Shown piece by piece: positions 11,385 to 22,620 of a stretch of 64,000 nucleotides of DNA. Both the position numbers and the translations under genes were made by a program. The stretch is taken from contig NC_081413.1 in the NCBI RefSeq assembly GCF_030272615.1, forward strand, positions 604,004,709 through 604,068,708, written 5' to 3'. The notes under the pieces were generated by a model. That model was not told where the DNA came from. It saw only the letters and a program-made list of their open reading frames with translations, and did no database searches. The stretch comes from Cryptomeria japonica. Taxonomy: Eukaryota > Streptophyta > Pinopsida > Cupressales > Cupressaceae. The stretch's first letter is position 1, and each line of letters opens with the position of its first letter.

Positions 11385-12305
11385 TTGTATTGATATTTAT
11401 ATATATATATATATTTGTATTGATATTTTTATATATATTTATCATCATTCACATTATATATTAGGATTTTGTTGAGACTCACATCTATATAATCAGATTA
11501 ATATATATAGTTTCCTATTTTCCTACCTGTTCTCTCAGTTTTAAGTTAAATCAATTTCAGATGCATATGTCAATTTTCCTCTTTCTTCCCAGTAATCTCG
11601 AGCATCATATTATTAGATTAAGGGTAAACCTGATAAAATTTTATCTCACTTACAGCTTTCCCATGACACTCAATTAGGGCCTGGAAGGCTCTCGAACCAT
11701 ATTCTTTAAGATGGTAGCTCCCCGCGATCTCTTTGTAGGAATATTTATGGAATTTGCCTCGTTAATATTTATTGAGTTTATGCTCTTCGATGGGTAATCA
11801 CTCTCGCATTATCTTTCTAGATATTTTTCGAGACTAATAATTTAACTTGTGTATCCTAATAGGGTGACCATCCAGACATGTATGATATATTGTATAAGTA
11901 GACCTATTCGTTTTTCCTTTTCCTAACATTTTGGTGAGAGATTCTCTCAAGATTTTGTGCAGTATAAGGAGTAGAGCATGCTTAACCCTGTGTTTCAGGA
12001 ATAGCAAGAACTGTCGCCCACAAATGACAGCATCACCCCTAGAGATAGGCAATTTGCTGCTCAACTTTACATAGAGGATTTCTACATACAATCTTCATTA
12101 TTTTGGACAAGTTCCCTTTGTGATCTTGTATCTCCATTTTGTATCGCATTCTTAATTTTTCTGATCCTCGAGGGATCTGGGCTAGACCAAAGGTTTTCTT
12201 CCCTCCATTCTTTCCTACTGGTTCCCACACCGAATGGAGGTATAAATGTAAATCTATCTATTTTTAAAATTAATAAAATTCTTTGGCCTTGGCCTTTTAT
12301 CAATT
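11384..12305 (+). other. Distal LINE 3' UTR
   Basis: Non-coding sequence that leads into the tail of the insertion. Close to the end are ATTAATAAAATTC, the repeat-like GGCCTTGGCC and ATCAATT, then the A run. A GGC-rich core just before the A tail is common at plant LINE 3' ends. Minus-strand open stretches here carry no recognisable domain and are treated as chance. Confidence 0.5.
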
Positions 12306-12332
12306 AAAAAAAAAAAAAAAATTCATGTATAT
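12306..12332 (+). other. LINE poly-A tail and right target-site duplication
   Basis: A run of 16 A (12306-12321) is followed by ttcatgtatat. The last 18 bp (12315-12332) repeat 2185-2202. This is the 3' signature of target-primed reverse transcription and fixes the right end of the insertion. Confidence 0.85.
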
Positions 12333-12608
12333 GGAAATTATCAACTAGTCATCTGCCAAGTCAACGATGATTATATGACAAAGGATGAAAAAACTTTTCC
12401 CTTCAAAAAGAAAGTGGATGAATTTAAAAATTATTTTGATGACATTATCTTTGAGAAAATTTCAAGAGTACATAATAGAGCACTAGATTCCATGGCTATA
12501 ATCAGATCCTTAGTTGACATTCCTAACAATGAGCCATAGTAAGAGTTCTTGGTGGAATAGTTGATGATGTTTACTTTTGATGTTCCCCAATCTGAACTCA
12601 TGTGTGAA
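12333..12608 (+). pseudogene. Ty3/Gypsy pol remnant, 3' part (RNase H end)
   Basis: Continuation of the Gypsy coding sequence broken at 2202. It reads GNYQLVICQVNDDYMTKDEK, then FPFKKKVDEFKNYF, RVHNRALDSMAIIRSL and, after a stop (TAG at about 12538), further tail sequence. The match to the C-terminal half of the second RNase H, in register with the left part, is the main evidence that 2203-12314 is one insertion. Similarity fades near 12608 and no integrase or LTR follows. Confidence 0.75.
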
Positions 12609-14809
12609 TTTTTTTTTTAACTCATTAACTCATGTATTAATTTATTTATCCCAACTCATCCTTGTACAATGACATATATACCTATCTACATGATCAAAAC
12701 ATTTCCCCAAAAACTATCAAATCACCAATGAAAATATTTTATACAACATACCTCTTGCGACATTATCATTAGTGATACCCTATACCAAAGGAGTGTGGAT
12801 CTCTTCTAAGATGTCTTAATCTCGACGAAGAAGAAAGGGCTTTGTGAGAGGTCCATGATGGTATATGTGGAGCCTATTCTAGTGGTCCTACCTTGGCTAT
12901 AAATCTCATGATAACTAGATACTATTGACTTAAAATTGAACGTGACGTCTATAGATTTGTTAAGAAATATCACCAATGAAAAATTCATGGAGATATTGTT
13001 CATGCACCAATGTAGGAACTTTAAAGCCTCACATCTCCTTGACGCTTCTCTCAATGGGCACTTGACTGCATAGGTAAGATTCAACCCACCTCTACTAATG
13101 GCCATGGGTACGTCCCTAATGCCACTAAGTATTGCATGAAGTGTATCAAAGCCATCCCTCATATCTATGTTATCAAAAATCAATTTAAAAGTTTATCCTT
13201 AATTACCTCATATGCTAGTATGATATTCTCCTCTCCATTGCCACTGACAATGATCGTCCCTTAAAAATTAGGATGTATGTGAGCTTTGTGACAATTTTCA
13301 CATCCAACACCATTTCGCCACATGATATTATCCTTAGAGTAATAGTCAAGATGAGGCATCTAACAAAACTACACTAAAAGTTCAATTCAACCATATTTTA
13401 TAGATTTGACTAATTTGGTCATTTTTTTGGTAAAAAAAGTTCTATTTGGAATGGTCTTGAAAAATAATGTTATATTTGTTCCAATTAAACATGTTATCCA
13501 TTTGCATTTATGGAAAACTAAATGTTCAAACATGTTTCCTAATTCTTAGACTCGTCTAGGAACTACAATTTCGATGCTTTACTCTAAAACATTCTTCTAT
13601 ATTATGTCATTGTCTTCTCAATAACACATAATGTCAAAATTAAAGAAAAACATTTGGTATTAACTAGAGCAAATTAAATCACAAATGAACAAATTCTATG
13701 TAAATCATGACATTAGAAATACAAAAGTTTTGTACACCACAACAACATGGTGAAATATATAACCATGTGTTTGCACAAGAATATATAATTGTAAACAAAT
13801 TGCTATCCGCATTAATCTTTACTATCTTTACAATAATTTTATAAAGATTAACATTTATTTTATCTTATATTAATATTTTCATTGTTCATATATTTTTTTT
13901 AAATCTCAACTTGTTCAAATAAAAACACACTTTAATTTAAATAGATCCAAAATAAAATATATAAAAAAGAAACATAGATATACACATGACTATTAAAATT
14001 AAAAGCGTTTACATTCAATAAATATCAATCAATTATTATAGATAAAAAGTTAAATTGAAGATCAGAGTTCCACAATCCATAAACGTATCATTTAATTACT
14101 TCTGTATTTGATTGTATTTATTCTTTTCTACATCAAATAAAAAAAAACATCAACAAATTTTAAATTAATTGTATAGAAGTGGAAGTAACTATCATGGACT
14201 GTCAAAGTATCATGTCTATGCCCTATTATTCGAGTGACTCAAGTAGACAATGGCGTGGATTTCACTGAAAGAAAAGTTGCCTACAACAGTTCTAAACATA
14301 TGATATAATAATTGTCCGGAAAGGAAAGTTAATATTATTATAGATCATAGTGAACTGGGCGGCTTACAGGAATTGAATCTTAAATGTTATTGACAGATAT
14401 ATTCTATTAGCCGAATCGCAAAGCGTGAAATGAGTGAAAATTGCTGGGACACGCAACAAATTAAATTGTCTTACGATCTTATCAAAGGCTGCCATAAAGA
14501 AAAAACAATGAATTCTGACAACATCAGAATTTGACAACATATCATTCAGACATATGAATGGTGTAAGAAAAGAGACAGTGATTGAGATTGACTCGGCATA
14601 TCGCAAATCACGAAGGAGAGCAGGTGAGAAATTAGGGCAAAAAATTGGCATCAAACTCTGCGCGCCAAACTGAGGTATGTCCTTGTCATTCCACGTAAAG
14701 GTGTGATGATAGATGATTGTGACTGTAAATTTTAGGTTAAATAGATCTATGGCAGTTTAAGTTGTAATTGTGTATATCTATTAATAAATATTTTGGATCA
14801 TATTCACTA
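12609..14809. other. Unassigned AT-rich region
   Basis: No recognisable gene or element. A minus-strand open stretch of 125 codons (12806-13183) has an ordinary amino-acid composition (for example EASRRCEALKFLHWCMNNIS) and may be a relic of coding sequence, but I do not recognise it. Another of 96 codons (14364-14654, minus) is hydrophobic and equally unassigned. Confidence 0.3.
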
Positions 14810-15500
14810 CTAGAAAGAGGAGTGTAATGGGTACGGTAGTAGGAAGAGTGTTTAGAAAGAAATAGGGAGAATAAGTCCTATGATGATCATGTGATGATCC
14901 CAAAGTGAAGGGTAAGATAAAATGAAGGGGAGTAAGTCAATTTTGTTGGTATAATAATTGTTTTTTTGGATAGTAGAATGGGCCTTTAAAAGGAAATAGG
15001 AGGAAGAAGCCATGTGATGATTTGAAAGTGAAGAGTAAAATTAAAGGAAGAAGGGGAGTAAAACAAAAGGAGGAAGGGGGAGTAAAACAACTTTGTCTAG
15101 AATAGGTACAATAATTGTTTGTTTGATAATAGTAGAATGAGCTTTTCAAAGGACATAGGAGGAAGAAGTCATGTGATGATCTGATTAGAAAGGGTAAAAC
15201 AAAAGGAGGAAGGGGAATAGGTACAATAATACAATAATTGATCATATTATGTAATTTACTTTTATGATTATGTAGCAATAAAAAATTTAAGATACATAAT
15301 TTAGAAAAACATTCCTATTTTGTTTCTCAAATTACAAAAGGAGGAAGGGGAGTAAAACAAGTCTATCTAGATTATACGTACTATAATTTTTGTTTACATG
15401 ATTTTTCTTATGTACAACATGTTATGTAATTTATTTTTTATGGCTACATAGTAATAAAATGTTTAAAATATATTTAGAAGAACATTCATAATTTATTTTT
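14810..15500. repeat. Imperfect tandem repeats with GGAGGAAG(A/G)AG blocks
   Basis: Related blocks recur: ATAGGAGGAAGAAG...CATGTGATGAT at about 14995 and 15157, with a more diverged copy near 14865, and AAAAGGAGGAAGGGG...GTAAAACAA at about 15066, 15190 and 15336. A second pair of about 90 bp (TTATGTAATTTA(C/T)TTTT...) stands at about 15247 and 15424. Spacings near 130-180 bp differ, so this is a degraded local repeat cluster rather than a clean satellite. Confidence 0.6.
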
Positions 15501-16607
15501 TAAATTGTAAAGTTGGGTCACACATCACTTTGTTAGCTATAGATTTTAGGAAAAAGGATTTCAGTTTATTTTTTCATCAAGTTAAATTAAGTAAGAATTC
15601 ATTCAATATTCTTGATAAGTTATATTTAAAAATTAATAAATAATTATTTATTTATAACATAGCTTTTTGTCTGTTGATAGATAACTTTTCTTACAATGAT
15701 TTGATTTTTCTTTTCAATTTAATTAAAGTGATTTATGTGGGGTTATATTTTTTGTATTATTTTATTAATAGTAGATGAAAATTGGGATGACCATAGAAAA
15801 GTTTTGAAGGTAAAGAGAAGGGGTTGGATCAAGGATTTTTCATGAGTTGAAATATTAGTAGCTTAAGAAACAAACTAAATATTGTACAAAAGATAGGCAT
15901 TTAGTCACCACTTTCATGTAGCAAACAAATGGTAGAAGAAACCCTCTGGACAAGAAGCTATGAAAATCTAAGAATTATCACTTGATGCACAAGAATTCTT
16001 GATTCAATTCGTTTATTGAGTAACATTGTTATTGATAATTTTGACTCTATCTATTTGTTGTACATTGACATTTTTTTTAATTAAGGAACTAGAAAAAGTG
16101 ATGTCCTTGGCTTTACCAAGAGTAAGATTGTATACCTCCATAAATATTTGGAGGTTTGTTGAAGGTCATATAGCCTTAGCCAAGAATATTTTTCCTTTAG
16201 TATAGAATTGGATAAATTAGAAAAATTATGAGATTGTTTCACATATGGATGTCATTGTTATCATTGATGTCAAACTTTTTTGCTATTGATCCTGATGAAT
16301 GTATACATGTTCAACTATTGCAAGGTGTATCTAGTTATTGGTATGGATGTTTGTTTTTATGTTTTTACATTATAGAATTGATTATGGGTTCATGTCATAC
16401 TATTCAAAGGAAGTATGATAATGCTTTTATGTGTTTCCAAAAGTTAGGTGTTCCTTTAGTGGTCCAAAAATATTTCTATTCTCTTTTGTGTCTTCTCTGG
16501 TAGAACTTATTGTGGTCGTAAATGAATGTTTGTACCAAACATGTCTTTGGTGATCATGTTATCCGTTTTGATTTCTTTTCTTATCATGACTATGTCACAT
16601 ATCAAGA
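15501..16607. other. Unassigned AT-rich region
   Basis: No gene, RNA or element recognised. The open stretch at 16228-16503 on the plus strand (91 codons) has a biased Leu/Phe/Cys composition and no domain I can name. Confidence 0.3.
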
Positions 16608-17464
16608 TGTTGTAGTTCTCTTGGGGTGAACTATTTTCTTTTAGGTTCAGAATAGGATAATATGTGTTTATTAGATCAAGTATTGTACTAGTTTGTGCAT
16701 ATTGGTCCAATCGGTTGCGCATAAACGTTTTTAATGTTAATTGGAAGGTGTGCTAACTTGACGTGAACCCACACAAATTTATTATACCTTCCAGATGATG
16801 TATTTTTGGGTTGATTCTATGTACACGATTCATATTATTTTGGCCAACCTAGTAAAGTTTTTTTTTGATCTGATAGATATATATATATATTGAGTGAATT
16901 GGTTATTTTAAAGATATGGATGGAGATATGAGTGTGTGCTATATAAGACAAGTATGGATGCAATATGATATGGTGGATATGAAATTTGTGCAAATATTTA
17001 GAGAGATATTGAGTAGAAAGATGAGTATTCATTGTGAACTATTATCTGCAATCTATTAGATGCTATTTGTACATAGTTCAATCTACTATTTCTTTGTATT
17101 ATGGGATCAGTTTTGTATCTTTCTGTGAAGAATTCATCTACGGTTGAGCAAGTCCTCTTTTGTATCTTTCCTAAGGTTCTACACATCACTCTACAAGTCT
17201 AGAACAATAAGCTCTTTTTGGCAAGAATCCTTGTCCATTGTGAAATAGTTATTATATATTGTGAGTTCAATCTCACCATGGTTTTTCCCAATTTGGATTT
17301 TCCTCATCAAAATATTCATATTTTTTTGAGATTGTTTGGATGTTTGTGTCATTTTCTTTCATGCATGTGTATTGGGATAATTGCAACTGTTAAAATGGCT
17401 TAATATATTCTAGTTTTTGTGAATGTTGATTCACCCCCCTATGAGATTCTAGTAGTGTTCAACA
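16608..17464 (+). repeat. Possible solo Copia-type LTR
   Basis: The right part has CCATGGTTTTTCCC (about 17276), a TGGATTTTCC block, then GATTCACCCCCCTATGAG and ends TTCAACA at 17464, an order typical of plant Copia LTR 3' ends. A TGTTG start that would pair with the CAACA end exists at 16608, giving 857 bp. The four bases AAGA stand on both outer sides, but a full 5 bp duplication is not present, so the left end is tentative. Confidence 0.35.
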
Positions 17465-18229
17465 AAGATTTAGTGGAAAATATTCTCTAATATTTGTTGA
17501 ATCAAAATCAGGATTATAACCTTCCAACACTTCAAAAAAGTTATCTTTGAATATGATAACCTATTGGATGCAAGTGTCACCAATATTCCTAAATATCTCT
17601 TTACTACATAATAAATCTACTATATTGGATAGAAAATTTGATGTAATAACATTATACCAATGTCATGCTATAAAAATTCCATTAATAGGTCTACCTAATC
17701 ATGTTGTACCTAATTTTTTTGGTATGGGGTATATCCTAAGATTGAATTTTCATCCCATATTACAAAGCCAATATTAGAGAAAATAAGAGAAATAAATAAG
17801 CTCACAAATATATGAGGAAAAAAAAAATTTGGTAACAATTTCTCATGGATGTTTGATGCTTAAAAATACTTTGTAGGATCTTAAATTGCATCAATTATTA
17901 GTTTTTGATTGATTAATAGTATATAGGGGTTGCATCCTTGTATTAAATTAAAAAAATAGTACATTTCTTTTTTGATAACTAGAAACTAGTATACCATTAT
18001 ATTACCCAACTAAAAATACTATTCGATATTATTTGGCCAAAAGGGCTCATCTAAAATCACCCTAACTGACAAAGCTAACACACCCCCCCCCCCCTTAAAA
18101 AAAAAGGTCTTTGTGTAAAAAATGGAGACTTAGCTATACAAACTATATCCAACATTTTTATATTGATTGAAAATAAACAAATACCATTACATCACATCAT
18201 ATAACAGGATTGAACAAAAGGAGCCAATT
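17465..18229. other. Unassigned AT-rich region
   Basis: Nothing recognisable. A homopolymer pair, about 14 C then TT then 9 A, stands near 18081-18106. Confidence 0.4.
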
Positions 18230-18580
18230 TGTTGGGAATGGTTGCCGTTGCACCAAAAGATTTACTTGTCAATGCCCGATACAACCACTAGACTTATAGC
18301 ATCCACTAGAGGCGGTTAAGCCATGTTGTAAACACACTGCTTTTGCTGCACAAAGACCAAGGGTGGATACCTTGCAACAATCCCCCCTCAACACAAGTGG
18401 GGTTTGAACCCATGACCCAACTCTGATACCATTTGTTGGGAGTGGTTGTTGTTGCACCAAAAGATTGACCTTTCAATGCCCGATACAACCACTAGACTTA
18501 TAGAATCCATGGGAGGCGGTTAAGACATGTCACAAACACACTTCTTTTGTTGTACAAAGACCAAAGGCACACACCTTACA
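18230..18580 (-). mobile_element. TRIM-like mini LTR retrotransposon
   Basis: Two related segments of about 150 bp (18230-18379 and 18434-18580, both opening TGTTGGGA on the plus strand) flank only 54 bp. Read on the minus strand, the right segment is the 5' LTR ending CAACA. It is followed by TGGTATCAGAGTT (18419-18431), a good initiator-Met tRNA primer site, then a short spacer, the purine run GAGGGGGGA and the 3' LTR. This is the plan of terminal-repeat retrotransposons in miniature, which have no coding capacity. The LTRs differ at very roughly one base in six, so the copy is old, and no target duplication could be found. Confidence 0.6.
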
Positions 18581-18584
18581 ATAC

Positions 18585-21500
18585 AACTAACCCTGTAACC
18601 CCACTTGATACATTTCCCTAGACTTCATAGGGCATATTGAGCCACAATCAGCATGTGCTACAACTTTTGCTTCTTTCAAAATATGCATTCTAGTATTACC
18701 ACTTTTTTACTTGATGTCGGCTAGAAAGTCCTCCTTATCACTCACAAATCCTTCAAACCCTCCCACTCATTTTTTGCCAATCCCATCAACTTTTTTAGGA
18801 ACATGATGTTTTGAGAGATAGCTTCCTTCCTCCCCAAGACGAGAGAGGGCTCAATTGAGGTGATTAGTGGTACCTTCCCCACCTCTTTTCTCTTACATTA
18901 AACCACACAGTAGTCTTTAAGAAGTGGTAATCACTTCTATGAGCTAATACTCTCCAATATATCTTCAAGCTCACCAAGAAAATATTTTTTGATTAGTTCT
19001 GAATGCAAAAACTTTTCCAATTCTTTAGGCTCCCGAATCTCCAAAAGTGTTGCTATAAATGTAGAAGACACATCAATATTGATCCTGTCTACGACTTTCC
19101 CTCATAAATTCACCGCCTAGAATAAATTGTAAACTATGAATAAGAAAAATATGATGTGAAATAATGTCTTCTTTAGACATTTCTCTGACACCTTTCCTAA
19201 TAAGGACATCTACCCCTTCTTAGAAATGAGGCATAATGGGGTGTCCATACTCATCACCTACTAGACCTTAATCTACAAGATAGGTGAGTCTTTAACAAAC
19301 ACTAGTGAGAAAAAATAAGTTATACCTATCTAGCAATGTCCTTACACATTCTTCACTCCTAATATTTCATTTTCTTGCCATTAATTCTAGTCTATCTTTG
19401 TCACATCAAATCATTATGAATCTACTAGAGGTGATGTGTTAAACTAATTTGAGCTCCACGTATAAGTTCATAGACTTCTAAGGTATCCTTGTAATTATAT
19501 CTTGATATGTTGGCCATAGGATCAACCAACACATATCCCTTACCTTAAGTTGTGGACCAATGCATAAGTTTTCCGAGTTGTCAGTTCAAATTTGAATGGA
19601 GCAATGTATTATGAATTATGTAAAAAATAGTTAATTCACTTTGCGTCTTGGTCCCATCATCACCCACCAACTCACATAAGATAATTGTGCTAGCCTGATG
19701 AGACGATATTTGACTTAGCATAGAATTTTTATCTAACTTCTCTTTTAAAAAGATTGTATAATAATATATGGTCGTCACGATAACCATGAATTATTTTAAA
19801 CTTAGCAAATATATTTATGAGATCCCAAATTTTTTTTTTTCATATTTAAATCTTCACATTTGGATTCAAGTTTTTCTCAATGGTATTAACTATGATTAAG
19901 GAACCACCTTCCAAGTGCAAGTGTTATGCTTTCAAATCTACACCATATTTTAAGCCTAATGGAGATACTCCAATTTGGTGATGTTCTTTATCATTTCTCC
20001 TAAATATTTTGACTTGTAGATGAGTATTATACCACTATTCTTTCACACCACATGTCCAACCCCACTTGGAATAATATTAGCCCTTCAAAACCCACCAAAT
20101 TTGACCTTCAACCATCTAATCTCAAATTCCTTCAATACAACATGGTCTCATGGTCATATTGTTAGAACCCATTAATAGGCGATGTCTTATGCCCTGGGAA
20201 GGATTTGATCATCTCATCATCCCAATTTGTGAACGTGTTTTGGTCTACATTCTAGTTTCTCACTCCAACATTCACTAGTTCTATAATATCTTGAGTAAGT
20301 GGGTATTGACAATTTACATTTTCAATGAAGTATTTCTAATAATATTTTGAATATGGTCATGAAAGGAGTAAGTGATCAACATTGTCTTCACTTTCCATAC
20401 ATAGCACACATCATCCGAACCTTGAATTGTGAGCTTTTTAAACCTATTTGATGTCAAATATTTTTGTAAATAGCAATTCATGCAAAAAAGCCACCCTAAG
20501 GGAGGCAATGACCATTCCAAAGTATATGAATTGGTTATTTTTATTTTTCCATTGATACTTTTATAATCCTATTACATAATTTCACTATATACTCCCCCAT
20601 CTTTGAGTTGCACCATCTAATAGTATCCTCCTATATTGACGAAATGATAAATTTGTTTTATATAATATTTTAGAATTCCTCCTTAAAATATTAACTTAAT
20701 AATTAAATTATCATTTTAATAGGCTTCTAATATCATAATTTCCATGCTTCAACACATGAAAATATTCAATTCATAGTTAAAAGTATTCTAGAGGTCATAC
20801 TTAATTAACACAATCAATCTACGAGTTGGATGAACATGACTAATAGTACAAAATGTATGATAGAGGCTTGATTTCACCAATAAAAAATAATAATATGCAA
20901 ATGTTTATTGTGGGTCGTTGAAACCTATTGAGTTATAAGACACCATTTGGTGTTCTATCTCATTTAGATTTTTTTCATTTATTTTTAATTGTTTCATCTA
21001 AAATTTATAATTTCCTAGCATGAATAGAAGTGTCCTCAAAAAATCATATGAAAAATTATTATATAATTTTTAGAGCATCACCTTCTTGATTGGATTGTCA
21101 AGAAGAATGTCCAATTTAAGCAAAGAAAATGCTTCTTCAATTTGTAGTTAATCTATTCTACAAGGAATTTATAATCATCATAGAATTATATTTTATACAT
21201 ATTTGATGAATTATAACCTTATTGGGATAAATGTTCGATAATGGGTCCAATTTTTGTTCAAGAGTGTAAATGGTTTTTTTCTTTTTTTTCTTTCTAAACT
21301 AAAAAAAAAAATCATACTTAGAGTAAAAATTTGAAGCACTTACAAATAGAATATTAACAAAGGCTAGTAATATGAAATTTAAGATTTTGTGTCATTTTCT
21401 GTCTAATTTTGAAATACATAATTTATTTCGAGTGCAAAGATGGTAAAATTTAATTTTGTATATGATATACAAATATCACCTATTTTAAGTAATATGTTTC

Positions 21501-22320
21501 AAGACAAAATAAGCCCGTGTACAACCAACATAATTTGACATAAGTAAAATTAATTTTCTAATTACTTTTAGGAAAATATGTATAATGTAGTAAAGTATGG
21601 TTAGGATATTTTTTTAATTATTTATTTCTAAATATTTTTTAATTAAACTTTTTATCTTCCTTAATTTTTTTTTTTAAAACCCCTCTTGTATGCTCAACAT
21701 AATTTTAGCTTAACTAACCATATAATAATTTATTTCATTGTGTATAGAATGATGTGTAAATTGGTGACACATAATTTATTTATATTTAAAAATTAGTAAC
21801 ATCAAACATATCAAGTTTGTGAAGGAATTTAATTACAAATTAATTAATAAATATAAAAACATGTCAATAATAAAAATAATTACATATTTGAAAACTAGAC
21901 ATTATATTATAATGGATTTAAATTTCATTAATTATTTTTTAAAATGATGTTATCGAACATATTTATAAAGTAATTTTTTATTTAGTTTGTTGTTTGTTAC
22001 TTATAGGTCCAAAACTAAGAGTTGGGTTTCCATGCCTTTCTAAATCTTAAAGACAAAGCTTAAAAAGGTAATGAATTTAAATTTTTATTGAAACGTGTAT
22101 CCAAATTAAAATGGATAGTTGTTCCAAAATAAGAGCATGCATTTTGAAAATAAATTAGGTACCCATTATAAGAATATAATGAGCACCAATTTATATTATA
22201 TCTATTATTTATCTATATTTAGAAAACATACAATCAGTTCATCTCTACAAATTTCTAATCTATGGTATGGCATGGAAATAATAATTTATGCATAAGTGTC
22301 TTTTACAATCTCTTAATTAT
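18585..22320. other. Unassigned AT-rich region
   Basis: No gene identified. On the minus strand at about 20314-20530 a reading LTSNRFKKLTIQGSDDVC, preceded by PLGWLFCMNCYL, faintly resembles the zinc-binding region after LINE reverse transcriptase, but the cysteine and histidine pattern is not intact. The rest contains only A/T runs and chance open stretches. Confidence 0.3.
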
Positions 22321-22324
22321 TGAA

Positions 22325-22620
22325 CATTTGAAATACTAAGAGGGGAGGGGTGAATCAATATTCCCTTGAATCTATTAAAACTTTTAAACAACTATCCACA
22401 TAACATAGTTGCATAAATAAAATGATCAATAAGAAAGATACAATACACCACATAATACAAGGACTTATATGTGGAAAAACCAAGATGGGAAAAACCATGG
22501 AGAGGATTAGCTCTCAATATTTTCTAGCCAATTATAGTAATATAGGGTGGACCACTACCAGATGGACTCACTATCCAAAATACAAGGACTCACCATTGGA
22601 AGATGGCTTACAATAAATAT
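22325..22620 (-). repeat. LTR-end-like segment, minus orientation
   Basis: On the minus strand the order is CCATGGTTTTTCCC (about 22470-22495), GGTTTTTCCACATATAAG, then GATTCACCCCTCCCCTCTTAGTA near 22330. This matches the layout of the segments at 900-1092 and 17276-17464. The inner and outer boundaries are not visible, and no partner LTR was found. Confidence 0.35.

Larger units (their letters stand above)
2203..12314 (+). mobile_element. L1-type LINE insertion, 10.1 kb, carrying a satellite array in its 3' part
   Basis: Non-LTR retrotransposon inserted in the Gypsy RNase H. It has decayed ORF1 (about 2690-4186), ORF2 (4161-8317, endonuclease to RNase H) and a very long 3' region (8318-12305) that ends in a run of 16 A. 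The matching 18 bp direct repeats and the Gypsy reading frame resuming exactly after the second repeat show that the outer boundaries are those of one integration event. The 3' region holds CA, TA and TG microsatellites and about 2.3 copies of a 934 bp repeat. These were either carried in by the element or arose or inserted inside it later; the sequence alone does not decide. Confidence 0.75.

Noticed and set aside
18380-18433. Independent tRNA gene
   Set aside because: Only a GGTTCAAACCC T-arm-like block and the primer site exist; no acceptor stem, anticodon arm or full cloverleaf can be drawn.
18230-18580. Cassandra-type TRIM with a 5S rRNA-like LTR
   Set aside because: I looked for 5S rRNA promoter-like blocks in the LTR and did not find them.
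20314-20530. Third LINE remnant (zinc-binding region)
   Set aside because: Resemblance is limited to one short phrase and the metal-binding pattern is incomplete; kept only as a remark in the region entry.
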